Below are positions 36,181 to 46,748 of a stretch of 64,000 nt of DNA, piece by piece (within the stretch, counting starts at the first letter, position 1; every line of letters starts with the position of its first letter). Below the pieces are notes generated by a model. It searched no databases. It saw only the letters and a program-made list of their open reading frames with translations, and was not told the DNA's origin. A program made the translations under genes and the position numbers. The DNA comes from Sitta carolinensis. Taxonomy: Eukaryota > Chordata > Aves > Passeriformes > Sittidae. The stretch is from NCBI GenBank assembly GCA_032173965.1, contig CM063288.1, positions 14,984,501-15,048,500 of the forward strand. The letters are read 5' to 3'.

Positions 36181-39165
36181 AAAATAAAGTACTTAATAAT
36201 AGCAAGACTAACCTTTTCAAAAGGATCTGATGCAACTGTCATTCCTCAGTCACCAATATGCCCGATTTCTGAAAATCTATTAAAAAATAGCAACACATTT
36301 TCACCCTGCTAGCTACTACTGGTTAATAGAATGATCCCAGTGCATAAGCACTTGGTAGGCTAAGAAAATATGGAAACACTTCACATGCAATGTCTCACTG
36401 CTGATTCCATGCTGTTTGTGTCACAACACTTTTCACACAATAAATCATCTTGCCTGAAGTGAGTCACTTACCAAAAAGATGCCTCTGTACTCCTTGCCCC
36501 TTGATATGTCTGTCCTTAAATTTCTGAATGGATCCAGGATTAGAAGTGTAGACATGACCATGATCATAAAAGAATTAATAACTAAAAAAAGTGACATTGC
36601 ATGACTTTTGATTTATTTCTTCTCTTTTTCTTTTCAGTCCTGATCTTCCCAGCTTACATATCAAAAAGGAGGATGTTATCTTCTCCTAATGTTACAAAAA
36701 CCTGAGCTAGTCTTCATCTGTCCTGTCTTCCTTCCAGTTGAGAAAAGGCATGAGAGTTTTGCCATTCTATTTTTTTTCATTTATAGCTTGCCAATCTCTT
36801 TAAACAAAAATTTTAAGACCTTCATCTAAATTTTCTCAGCACAATCATACCTGAACCAACCATTTCAATATCTCTGAACTGGGAATGATGGTATCCCCCC
36901 TAAAAAAGGAATTAATTCAAGACCAAGCTGAGGGCAGGAAACAAGAAATAACTGTTGTTTGCAGCCTCCATGTTGATTTTCTGCACCTGGAACTTTGTAC
37001 TGACAAATAAATAACTCATTAGAAACAATTTGGACTTACAGACTGCGAGCTTCACGTAGCACTGAACACTAGTAAGAGGTTCAACTTTTGATACTCATTC
37101 AGGAGATGAAGGCTGCTGGCAGAAAACAACCGGGTGTTAGTTAATCATTCTTGCACTATATATCAGGTGGATGTTGCATAGCAATATACCTGGATATTTA
37201 GGCTTCATAGTTTTGGAAAGTTCAAATTTAAGGAGTTCATCTTGGGGATGTGCTAGGCCTTATCTTTTGGGAAACACTGGTACAAAGTTGCCATTGACCT
37301 GAACAGCTGGGAATAAAAACTATGACCATCTCTTCAGTATTGCCAGTGATTTCTCAATCACCAGTGGTTTCTCTGAACCCTCACCACATGTTAGTCAGGT
37401 TCACCTCTCTGAGGAAAAGGAACATTCAGGTCTTGAGGAAAAGATGGTGTTTGCAAAATGAACATTGATTAGGTTGGCACTGGTCTTTGTGCATCCCCTA
37501 GAACACAATTATTGCCTTTGAGATACTAAAGGCTTAATATTGTCAGTGTGCATGTTAAAATATGATTTTATGCATGTATATTATGTGACACACCAAGAAC
37601 CTATTCTGGAGTCACCATTTTTGGTATACAGTAGAATTATGGATTCTTGCTTTCAGCATAGATTTCTAGGGTATTTTGTAAGTCTCCCTGGAGGATTGGG
37701 GCTGAGAAGTCAGACATCAGGAATTAGTTATAGTTGGAAAATCTCTCCCTCTCTGGACAAATCTCGTCTCAGTGATCTTCTTTTGCCATCACAGCCATAG
37801 CAACGCTACTAGCAAAAGATGAAAGATATCTGACAACTTTGTCTCCCTGGAACCACAGAGCTTTCTACTATAAGGATAACTTTCATGTGGAAGAGACACA
37901 GAACTTTTTCCAGGAGTGGGTCCAACACTTTGAAACAAATCCTCACAGGATAGGAGAACCCTCCAAAACTTCACCACCTTCAAGTCCTTTGCACATCAAG
38001 TGATTTCCTTCTTGCCTCCTGCAGTGTAAACATGCAGAACTGCTTGCATATTTGCTTAAGCCTGCCCAGCTAAGAAGTTCCACTACTCCCACCCCTCTTC
38101 CTGCTCTTTGCAATGCTTAATCATAACTGGAAAATGTGCCAACATTTATGAACTTTATGATGAGTATAAGAGTAAAGAGTAGACAACAGAAATATGTTTT
38201 CTTAACTCAGCTGACAGTAGGAATACGGGGAGAGAGAGTGGAAAGAAGAGAGGAAAGGATGCAAACTCTAGGGCACATTAACCCACAAATGAAAAAGGAA
38301 AAGTAGGCACTGAAGATCTAGTTTGGTAAAGGAGATTTATGCACAGATCAAGCATTTAGAACTGACACCACCATGAAAGCTGAGAAAGGGCAAATTTGAC
38401 AATTTACAACAAACCATAGCCCAAAAGCAACAAAAGGCCCCTTCCTCCTCCTACAAAACAAAAAAGAAGTAAAATTATCAATACATCTCTGGGAATCAAA
38501 GATTTCTCACAATCACGCTGTATTCCACAGGAGCAAGAAGTCCTTGGGTGTTAAGAAAATAGGGATTGGGCTTGAAACCAGAGAAAATGTAGCAGTGCAG
38601 GATTAAATCAGTACCTACTCTTCTCCTGACCAAAGAAGCACAGATGTCTTCAAAAATTCTGGTGAAATTTTCAACTATGAATTTTCATACATGGAGTATG
38701 TCTGACTCTGACTCTCTCTTTATCTTTTTTAAATTTTATTTTCTGTTTGTGGAGTGTTTCACAGCATTTTTTACCATTATAAAAAACAATCCAGGCACTC
38801 TGCGTCTACAATCCAGCAGTCCACTCCCTGGTACCTGTGACATGTTTCCCCTACCCACAATTTCAAAGGTACTCTGTGTCTTCTTTTCTGCCCTCATGGA
38901 TTTACCAAGAAGATCTTCAGAGCATCAACAGCAGTAACCTTTCAGAAAACCCTTTCCCGCAGACATGAGAAACTCTACTAACTGTGACAATCCTGGCTTG
39001 CAAAAGGACTGGTGTCAGGAACCATGGAGAAACTCATCAGGGTGGTTTTAGTCCTGCCAGGCTCACTCAGCATCAGGGTCAGGCTGAAGAACCACATCAG
39101 GCTTCCTGGTTTCTGTTCTCCACCCAGTTCTGCACATATCCTGCCTAGTTCAGCATATACCTGGA
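36178..39165. other. Unique sequence, nothing recognised
   Basis: About 3 kb without a supported gene or repeat. A purine-only tract occurs at 38227-38259. Short frames (37540-37800, 38644-38937) are not recognisable. Confidence 0.6.
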
Positions 39166-39189
39166 TTTTTTTTTTTTTTTTTTTTTTTT
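39166..39189 (-). repeat. Poly(T) tract, 24 T
   Basis: This is the only long T run on the + strand. An open frame (39012-39314, +) crosses it as a Phe run and is not a gene. Confidence 0.95.
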
Positions 39190-39835
39190 CTGGAAGTTTA
39201 CAGTTCTACCTCACAGCATTAAACTTGCCTGCCATTGGCAATGGTTCCCTCCATCAGTGTCAGTGCCAGCAGGAGGGAGGTGTACATCATCCCTGGGATT
39301 TGAGCGGGCTTTAATCGATGTCAGGGCAGGGGGAGCTGCTGGTATAGTCAGGAGCTCCCTGTACTGCACTTATCCTAAGGAGCTGAGAGCTGGGGTGCTT
39401 CAGATAAGAGCTGGGGAAGTGCTGAGTGACTGTGCAACTGAGACAGAACAGTTCCTGCCTTATCCTGAAGTGGGAAGTTCAACCAGAATTAATTTTGCTG
39501 CTTCAAATTACAGGCTGGTGGCTCCAGGCAAATGTAGAGGGGCTGCCATCTCCTGAAATAGCAGCAGCTGCAAGAGCAGCATGTTCAGATGGGGTGACGT
39601 CTAGGAGCGAGGGTTGCTGCAAGATGGCCTTTGAGTGCAAAGGTCACAGCCTATCAAAATGCTGCTCATTGCTGCCTGATCCTTCACTCCATCCTCTCCC
39701 CACCTTTACCAGGAGCTGGAGGAAAGCATGCAAGGTCCAAGCCCCATTGCATCAAGAGCCAAGTCAAACCTTGCAGTCAGAAGCCCTTCCCTCCTAAAAG
39801 CTCCCCTTTTCTCTCTGAATCCAAAGCCTTTGGCT
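39190..39835. other. GC-richer unique sequence with overlapping frames
   Basis: Frames of 99, 123 and 72 codons overlap on the + strand at 39257-39849 in different registers. None has a recognisable domain. The openness probably reflects higher GC content. Confidence 0.5.
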
Positions 39836-39960
39836 ACATGGCAGCTTAAATATTTTGTTGCACCCTCATCGCTTACAAGAATGTAGCAACTGACCCTAAC
39901 GCTTTAATCCTCCCATTGTCTTTAAAAGCTTTTTATATCATCACCAATAAAGATTGCCTG
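39836..39960. promoter_or_regulatory. Possible enhancer block with OTX- and SOX-type words
   Basis: TTTAATCC (39903-39910) contains the TAATCC word bound by OTX/PITX-class homeodomains. CCATTGTC (39913-39920) is a SOX-type word, and ATCACCAATAAAG follows. Locally CpG-containing and evenly complex sequence gives the look of a conserved element. It lies upstream of a second such block at 40.22-40.38 kb. Confidence 0.25.
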
Positions 39961-40019
39961 TCTCAAGGGTTTTCCTGCTTCTCTGGCTGGGTTACAGCAG
40001 TGGGGTGGAGGTAAAGGAA

Positions 40020-40043
40020 GGGGGTACAGGGAAGGGAAGAGGG
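40020..40043 (+). repeat. Canonical G-quadruplex motif
   Basis: Four G runs (40020-40024, 40029-40031, 40034-40036, 40041-40043) are separated by loops TACA, AA and AAGA. This satisfies the G3+N1-7 pattern on the + strand. Confidence 0.85.
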
Positions 40044-40214
40044 CTGGATCATTGCCAGGCTTTAAAAGGCTGCTTAAGCATTTTTCTGTGGCTTGCGGGG
40101 TTTTACTCAGCAAAGTCTCCCAAGCCACAGAATATGCCTCTACTTGTATAACATTACAAAGTCAAGATGATTAGAGTGTAAGCCTCAGCCCTCTGGAAGC
40201 TGCCCTTTTGTCTC

Positions 40215-40380
40215 TGGGGTGTAACGATATGTTATTTGTCCTTGTCTAGTTCTTATCTTATTAATGCACTGCGTTATTTCTGCTCTCCCTCCTGTCCCTG
40301 CTCCTGCACACACACCTCCCTCTCCTACACTTCAATTAATGGAACAATTGTGTGTCTCTAATCCTTTTCAAAGCTCTGGA
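40215..40380. promoter_or_regulatory. Possible enhancer block, homeodomain/GATA/TCF words
   Basis: The block holds CTTATCTTA (GATA-type, 40252-40260), TTAATGCAC, CAATTAATGG (40333-40342), the palindrome ACAATTGT (40344-40351), CTAATCC (40358-40364) and TTCAAAG (TCF/LEF-type, 40367-40373). The last four lie within 41 bp. This is one of the densest motif clusters in the window. Function is inferred. Confidence 0.35.
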
Positions 40381-40389
40381 CTGTGACTC

Positions 40390-40448
40390 TGTGCGTGTGT
40401 GTGTGTCCGTGTGTCTGTGTGTCTGTGTGTCTGTGTGCACTGCACACA
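40390..40448. repeat. (TG)n/(TGTGTC)n repeat ending in a 17-bp palindrome
   Basis: A degenerate TG run passes into TGTGTC units. The repeat ends in TGTGTGCA-C-TGCACACA (40432-40448), a perfect inverted repeat with 8-bp arms and one central C. The same TGTGTC unit recurs at 43.85 kb. Confidence 0.93.
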
Positions 40449-42523
40449 CGTGTTGGACTGAAGCCTCCTTCCTTATCACCCTGCCTTCCCTGAGCAGCTC
40501 AGCACACTGCCTCCCCACTAGTTGCAGAATTCCCCAGCAGTCGAGGTCTGTGCCCCACTGGGTTATGTGTTGTTAGCTCAGAGCTCAAACCCTGCCTGTT
40601 TGCAGTGCCCGGATCCACAAATCCTCATCACTACTTTTAATTTGCTCTTTTTCCTCTTCTCGCCTCCTTCTCACAATATGCCATTGTCCCCATTGTCCTA
40701 CTGTCCCAGGAATTGCCTGCATCTTACAGTATATTCTAACGTGGTTCTTATGCTTGTGGCTACCAGAAAGCACGATGGAGAATGAGGCTCGTGGAGGTGG
40801 CTTGTGACCTCTGTATGTTTTCATGCACATGGACACTTGCAAATATTTGGAAAAAGGATGTTCGTAAGTCTAGGAGCCACTGGAATGGGTCAGGAAGAAA
40901 CCCACAAGATGTTGATAGGGAAATGGCTCCAGTTGATCTGAAAACCTCCATGGCTTCAGAGAAGCTAATCACTATGGATGAAAGAAATTCCAGGATGTAT
41001 GAAAAGTGGGAAATTCACAAAGCAAAAGGAGGAGTGAGGGTATCCAGACTCTACTTTTAGCTCCCCCAATGGCTTTTATTTTATCTTTGTGAGCATCTTG
41101 TCCTCCCAAGTATGACATTGAGCAATATCCAACACGTAGCTCTCTGATTTGTGCTTACTCCCCATCTATCTATAGAACATCTTAACCCTGTTTTTTGCTT
41201 CAGTCATAAACCCCTTGAGGTCTGGTCTGTCTTTTTTCCTCTAGCATTTCTCCAGCATCTGGGACACAATGGTCCATGGCTGAGCACCCTCTGGCACTGT
41301 ACAAATTCAAACCAGCCACAGCAATAAATAGCACTGCAGAAAAACAACAGGGGCTAGGATCTAAGTTTTCCTCATCATGCTGCAGATCCTGGCCACTAAA
41401 CTGGAAAAGAAATGGTTGAGCCTGTCTGCTGGTGGGCAGTGATGAAGGGAGGTCAGTGGAGTCTGCTGACAAGGTGAAATGCTCCAGCATCACTTACTAG
41501 AAGTGCTGGGAGTCAGAGCACCCAGGGACTACAAAGAGACAGTAGATCATGCTGCTGTCCTCACTGCAGCCCCTCCCAGATGCTTCCTCTGATCTTTAGC
41601 GGTGGCATCTCTATTATTTGACTCCCAGAATTTCCAGGGCTCAGTGTGGGGCCTGCAAACAAGGCTTTGATTGGTATCATTAACATTTCTGAGGAAGTGC
41701 TGCCGCTTCCTGGCAATATACCCCACAGAGCACCTCAGCAGGGAGAGAAAAGGCGACAGGACAGTGTTTCATTCCACAGACGTGCAATAGGGGACAGAGT
41801 GTTCTGTTTGTGACAGAACAGATTTAAAATGCACGGTAGAAACATGTTTCAGAGCAAGAAAGTGAAAAAATTTGTCGCCCAATGAAAAAAAAAAACAAAA
41901 TCCAATCAGATTAAGCCAAAGGAATCTGTCCCACGAAGTGCTTTCCTTGGGCTGTTCAGTGCTCTCTCTGTAGTAACAGAACACCATTGGCAGGGATATC
42001 TCTTCACAATCTCTCTCTTCCTCTTCCAGGAACTATTACCCCCTTCCTGATTTCATTAGAAATTACAGTCTGCATTTTGTCCTGACTGGGGAGAAGGGAG
42101 AAGAGGAAGAAGAATTTTACCCAGTAAGCAAAAGAAAAATTTATTTTTTCTCTTTTTCCCTTCACTTCCATTAAAGTTAACCCTCAAAGTTTTTCCTCCC
42201 ATGAGCAACGGTTACAGACTGGTGTAGGAGCTCCAAACAAGCACAGAAATTCACTCACTCAAAATCTCAGTCTGCTCTTTTTTACTGTTCCTTTTCCTGT
42301 AAGACCTTTGGGACTAGTTTCAATAGCACGTGAGTGTCACCAAGACTCAACCAAAATAAGGAGGAAAAGATTTACCCAGGTTCTATCCCTTGGCTTTAGT
42401 GGATGACCAATTTCCAATATTACCAGTTTGCCCAGAGACCAAATGATGTGCAAAGCAGCAATCACAATCACTATTATGTTCAGCATTTTGAATGTCACCA
42501 TATTACACAAAGGAAAATAGTGG
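40449..42523. other. Unique sequence, nothing recognised
   Basis: About 2 kb. A purine-only tract lies at 42088-42115. The region near 41265-41335 contains AGCACCCTCTGGCACTG, a weak CTCF-like core. Frames at 40782-41060 (+) and 41200-41493 (-) are not recognisable proteins. Confidence 0.55.

Positions 42524-42566
<43 letters not shown>
42524..42566 (+). repeat. Poly(A) tract, 43 A
   Basis: Forty-three adenines follow ATAGTGG and precede GCCTGAAATG. No target-site duplication or retrocopy body is evident. Confidence 0.95.
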
Positions 42567-42567
<1 letters not shown>

Positions 42568-42734
42568 CCTGAAATGGATCCTCAGTATCAGCTTAAAAAA
42601 GTGGCATTTTTTATTTTTTCTTTTCCCATAAAATCCCTGTAAACAGCAATGCTAATTTCTAATTTTATTACCACTTTCATGTCTGTTAAATTAAGAGTCC
42701 ACAAACCCCAGCCTCATTCTAGATGCTCACTTCT

Positions 42735-42812
42735 GGTTTTAAAGGGAATTAATACTTTCAGACAAGTAATTAATGCTGCAATTACTATAGTATTTTGCAT
42801 ATAGTTAAATGT
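42735..42812. promoter_or_regulatory. Possible conserved element with inverted homeodomain sites
   Basis: AGTAATT (42765-42771) and AATTACT (42780-42786) form a perfect inverted pair around eight bases, and TTAATG lies inside it. An octamer-like TTTTGCATA follows (42794-42802). Paired homeodomain sites and a POU-type site are typical of developmental enhancers. This is inference from motifs. Confidence 0.3.
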
Positions 42813-43325
42813 TTAGAAGAAGTAGAGTATTTTTAATTTATTTTTTTCTTTTACCATTCATGGAAAAATGTAGCTTGTGAAATTCAAATATATGATTTTG
42901 AACATATATAAATATTTGAGTTGAATATATCACTTGGGGGGCAATAATATTGCTGGTACTAACTTGAGCTATAGCATTTGATATAGGTTTCAGGTCACAG
43001 AGTGTTTTATAAGGAGGTGAGGAACAGCATTCTGATGTCCCAGATTGGGGAAACAGGTTTGAAAAAGTACATGCAGGCATTAGTAGAGAAACGACTAGAA
43101 TAATTATTTTTGAGGTCCAAGTCTCTGTTTTGCTCATGGCCTTGATACACTGTGACTGTCCCCTGCAACTTCACAACAAAAAGCAATTTCTCATCTGCAA
43201 GTCTCACTGCAATTTTAAGTGTTTCCTCATTTCTCTAGTGAGAGAAGCTCTAAAATCTCAGCTACACATCCTAATCCATAAAGCGGTTTGTAGCAGCCTC
43301 CACTGCTTATATGCCTGAAAGCAAA
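42813..43325. other. Unique sequence, nothing recognised
   Basis: Minus-strand frames at 42838-43207 have no domain. The sequence is AT-rich. Confidence 0.5.
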
Positions 43326-43420
43326 TTGCATCATCAATAGCTTAAGACAATTACTAGTTTATCTGCTTAATGTTTATATGCATTAATTATTGTTTCATCC
43401 AATGCCTGAGCATTGGGAAG
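43325..43420. promoter_or_regulatory. Possible enhancer core with POU/homeodomain/SOX words
   Basis: TATGCATTAATTATTGTTT (43377-43395) fuses a POU-type ATGCAT, a TTAATTA homeodomain word and a SOX-type ATTGTT in 19 bp. Upstream lie TTGCATCATCA, CAATTACTAG and CTTAATG. It is one of the better candidates for a conserved enhancer core here. Confidence 0.35.
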
Positions 43421-43805
43421 AAGGATTGGAGCTGCATGACAGCAAAGATAGCTCAGTGGCGGGGCACAAAAGGGGATACTGGGGCCTGTGTCTTTATCTT
43501 ACAGGTCTAAATATTTGTTCAGACACTGTACTGTGGTATCCAAACTGAAGGCAGGTGACTCAGACCTAGAAACAGCTTGTTTGCAAAAAGAAACATAGCC
43601 ATACAAACGTATGATGCAAACATGGCCTGATAACATCATCTTTTTTTGTTTACCCAAGGTAAAAAGTCCTTGAACTTTTTCATAGAAGCAAAGAAACAAA
43701 CATATAAATCAGTATTTCAGAAAACACCACAGAAGTCCACTGGGCACAAAGCTTTTGCACCAAGCATTCAAGCCTATCATCAACATCAGTCCTCCCAAAG
43801 ACTCC

Positions 43806-43808
<3 letters not shown>
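43421..43808. other. Unique sequence, nothing recognised
   Basis: No supportable element lies between the candidate enhancer and the TG repeat. Confidence 0.5.
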
Positions 43809-43852
<44 letters not shown>

Positions 43853-43917
43853 GTGTGTCTGTGTGTCTGTGTGTCTGTGTGTCTGTGTGTCTGTGTGTCT
43901 GTGTGTGTCTGTGTGTT
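43809..43917. repeat. (TG)n then (TGTGTC)n compound microsatellite
   Basis: About 42 bp of pure TG (43809-43850) are followed by several TGTGTC units to about 43917. Alternating purine-pyrimidine tracts of this length can adopt Z-DNA. The Cys/Val-rich open frame through it is an artefact. Confidence 0.97.
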
Positions 43918-43969
43918 TGGTTGCTCAGACAATAAAGGACAGATTTCCTGGCACTTACAAAGAGGGGCA

Positions 43970-44065
43970 ATGCTGAGCTATGCTAATCGGCATCAGCTGG
44001 TGAGCCTACCCTGCCCAGCCATTTGAATGCAATCCCAGCGGATTCGCCAGTGCTGCCCTCTGTGT
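43970..44065. promoter_or_regulatory. Possible conserved block, octamer-like and E-box words
   Basis: ATGCTAAT (43980-43987) is a POU octamer variant, CAGCTG (43994-43999) is an E-box, and CAATCCC follows near 44030. The block keeps several CpGs (TCGG, AGCGG, TTCGCC) in a CpG-poor region. No coding frame is recognisable. Confidence 0.25.
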
Positions 44066-44194
44066 GGGACAGTCTGTTTCAAACTGGTCGCCTTCCTACA
44101 GCCCAGATTCTGGTTGGCAGCCAGTCACAGATCGTGCCAAGAATTCTTTTCCTTCAGTGCATTTTTCCCTAGCTCTAAAATGAAAATCTCAGAA

Positions 44195-44224
44195 GGGGAG
44201 GGAAGGGGGGAAGGAGGGAGGGGG
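44195..44224 (+). repeat. Canonical G-quadruplex motif
   Basis: G runs at 44195-44198, 44200-44202, 44205-44210, 44216-44218 and 44220-44224 are separated by loops of 1 to 5 nt, all on a pure purine strand. This is the strongest G4 candidate in the window by loop length. Confidence 0.9.
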
Positions 44225-44510
44225 TTTATTTGCAGCAAGGCTGAACAAAATGTTTCAGTTCCTTTCCTAACTGCACTTCAGCTGCAGGGTAGCGCTGCAG
44301 CTTGCAATTTGCAGTGCTCGAAGCATCCCAAACTGTTCCCCAGCCTCTGAGGCAGGTGTAGAAAGTGGTTCTTGTCTGTTTCATAGGCAGCAAGGGAAGC
44401 CACAACCTCCTGCTAGCTGTAAAACACATCTTTCCTGCTGTATGTGTTAAAGATTGCCCTGGCTTCTCAGTGCACATGAGTGGCACTTGCTCGGCTGCAT
44501 AACACCCTTA
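44225..44510. other. Unique sequence, nothing recognised
   Basis: CTGCAG words flank a GCGCTGCAG stretch near 44281-44300. No other feature is seen. Confidence 0.45.
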
Positions 44511-44524
44511 TGCTCACCAGAGAG

Positions 44525-44600
44525 ACCAGTAATGAGGCACAAGGCCTTAATTAACCACTTGTCAGATGTTAATTCCCTTGCAAGGCAGTTATGGGAAACT
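44525..44600. promoter_or_regulatory. Possible enhancer core with NKX and E-box words
   Basis: The palindrome TTAATTAA (44547-44554) abuts CCACTTG (44555-44561), which fits an NK2-class site, and an E-box CAGATG (44563-44568). GTTAATTCCC follows. Three motif classes within 25 bp make it a reasonable enhancer candidate. Conservation is untested. Confidence 0.3.
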
Positions 44601-45564
44601 CAGAACTTCTGGAACAGAAAGCAAAAATTAGTCCTTCACCAGAGGGAGGGTCCTGTTTGTCCAACCTGGCCTGTTGACATCTGTTTGAGACCAATCTCCA
44701 TCTTCTGGGAAGGCCAGAATGGAGGGTATTTGTAGGAGAGTTTGGCTTCCCTCTCAAGCTCCCTTGAGAACAGGAGTGCAGCATGTGCCATGGGGGTTCA
44801 TCACGGCACGTTGGAGAGGAGCCGTGGGGGCTCATGGATGGCATCTGTTCCTTCCCTTTTCCTCCTTTGTGCTCCTTCCTCCTTGCTCTAGGCAGACTTT
44901 ATATCTCCGTTCACTCCCATTTTCCTGCTGGAAGCTGTTGGCATGCACATGGGGAGAAGCCCTCTGGGGGAAGGATAGCTGCCCAGCTCCACCAAAGAGG
45001 CTGCTGAGCTCCATGTTGATCCAAATCTAAGTGCTCTCATGCATCCAGGAGACAAAGAAAGCAGCAGTTCAAGGCTACACTAATACTGCACCTAAAAGTT
45101 GTCCTTAAAAGTTTCTGCCTTGTCAGCAGTAGACAGCAAGGACTGAACTGAAGACATGCAGTTACATCCCCCTTCCTTGCGGTGCTCCTGCAGATGCATG
45201 GATAAACTGTGCGGGAGTCATGGCAAGGTTGATGACATTTGACTGTACTGTGAGCATGCCTCCGTCATTTCTCTAATCACAAAGACTTTGTGGGCAGCAA
45301 CACAGGAAGACTGTGTGACTACAGACAGTGCTGGGATTTATCAATCCTCAGACACACACACACACTCTGCCTTGTCCCCAGAATGTGACAGCAAATTGCA
45401 AAGGCAGAATCCAGCTGGAAGATAATGCCCATTTGTTCTGGAGTCAGAAAAGCCACAGGATGGGGTGGTGAAAAGGTAGGATTTCTTGGACTGACCTCTT
45501 CTGGAGGAAATCCCCTCTTCTGGTCAGCTGAAAGGCGAGAAGGGGATGTATCTAGTGCAATAGG
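44601..45564. other. Unique sequence, nothing recognised
   Basis: Overlapping frames at 44719-45030 are not recognisable proteins. A short (CA)n, about seven units, lies at 45352-45365. Confidence 0.55.
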
Positions 45565-45580
45565 CTGACAGTACTGTCAG
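45565..45580. repeat. Perfect 16-bp palindrome
   Basis: CTGACAGT|ACTGTCAG is an exact dyad. It contains TGACAG, a TALE-homeodomain (TGIF/MEIS/PREP)-type word, on both strands. A second palindrome follows 16 bp downstream. Confidence 0.95.
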
Positions 45581-45596
45581 TGAGGAGAGAGATATC

Positions 45597-45614
45597 TCCC
45601 AGACTAGTCTGGGA
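45597..45614. repeat. Perfect 18-bp palindrome
   Basis: TCCCAGACT|AGTCTGGGA is an exact dyad of 9-bp arms. It contains CAGAC/GTCTG words as used by SMAD proteins on both strands. It is the longest spacer-free palindrome I noticed outside simple repeats. Confidence 0.95.
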
Positions 45615-46705
45615 CAAAGGCAGGTGGGAACACACCAGAACTAAAAGCCCTCTTTGCCTCCCCTGAGTGTGGGACTCAGGCTTGCCAAAGCTACATCCTT
45701 TCCCTCCCCAGGGGTTTTGCAGGAACCATTCTATTGTGTTACCTGGTGAACCGAATTGGCATGAGGCAGTGAGGGAGACACTGCAAAACCAACAGGGACA
45801 AGGATTTTGATGTGCTGTAATCTGCAGTCCTGGGTTAACCTAACAGTCTGAAAATAGCCTTCACACTTCCATAGATGCCTTGAAGAATCAGGTCATGGTC
45901 ATAAGCTCTAGAACCTCGCCCAGCTCCAGCATAGAGCCAGGCCAGGCCAGGCCAGCTTTGAAACAAATGAGCCACCAAGAAAGAAGTTTCCCACTTGACC
46001 CTGGAGAGAAACTCTTCTAAGCCATAAAGTATAAAACCCCTGGCTTGCCTTTCACCTGGATCTCAGAAATCAATGAGAATTGCAGCAGAACTGGTTGTAT
46101 CCCTTTGTTTTCCTTTTTTAACTTGTGTCACTGGATAATGCCAACTTTTCTCTCAGAGGAGGGAACCCTTCAAATTAAAATGAAAGATGCAAATCTCCTG
46201 GCAATGGGTGCCAAGCCCTCCTTTCCAGAGTCCTTCCAAGGGGTGACACAAGGAGGAAAGTGAATGAGAAGCAGATGGCAGGAGATACACCCCAGAGGAA
46301 TGATGGATATTTCTGCTGTGACCCACCAGGGAAAGGTTTGGAAGCGCTGACACTTTTATGGCATTCTATTTTATTGTGCAGAGCATTTTTTTCATGTTAG
46401 TTATATTTTGGCTTCTCTGGGCAACATATTTCTAAAGGGCAAGAGGCATGTACCCTATGTGCCCATCTGCAGCAGCAGAGGAACAGAGAGCTGGCAAGAA
46501 CTATGCTGGACATTACCTGGCCTAAATCTCTCTCAACAGAGAAAATATCAGTCTTGTGCTAGAAGAATCACCAAAATGAAGACCCAAGGTTCTTCATTTT
46601 CCCAGCACGGGGCATGTTTATGATAAAAGACTGGCATGCCTGCCTGCTGTCCTGCTCTTCTAATAACAGTCTTTTTGAACACTGGCAGATCATCCTTCCT
46701 TCATC
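45615..46705. other. Unique sequence with a small AGGCC repeat
   Basis: Four AGGCC-type units occur at 45931-45953. Otherwise only short chance frames (46045-46263, 46408-46623) are seen. Confidence 0.55.
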
Positions 46706-46707
46706 TG

Positions 46708-46748
46708 ACGTGGAATTTGCCTCAGTTTCCTCACTGATGGATTATGTG
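46708..46748 (-). repeat. Possible short MIR-like fragment
   Basis: TTGCCTCAGTTTCCTCACTG followed by ATGGATTATG resembles the reversed MIR/L2 3' segment (TGCCTCAGTTTCCTCATCTGTAAAATGG). Only about 25 bp match, so chance is possible. Confidence 0.35.

Noticed and set aside
41280..41300. AGCACCCTCTGGCACTG as a CTCF site
   Set aside because: It shares only the CCCTCTGG core with the CTCF motif and lacks the rest. The same holds for GCTGCCCTCTGTGTGG near 44052.
43646..44026. 126-codon frame with Cys-Val repeats
   Set aside because: It is a direct translation of the TG/TGTGTC microsatellite.
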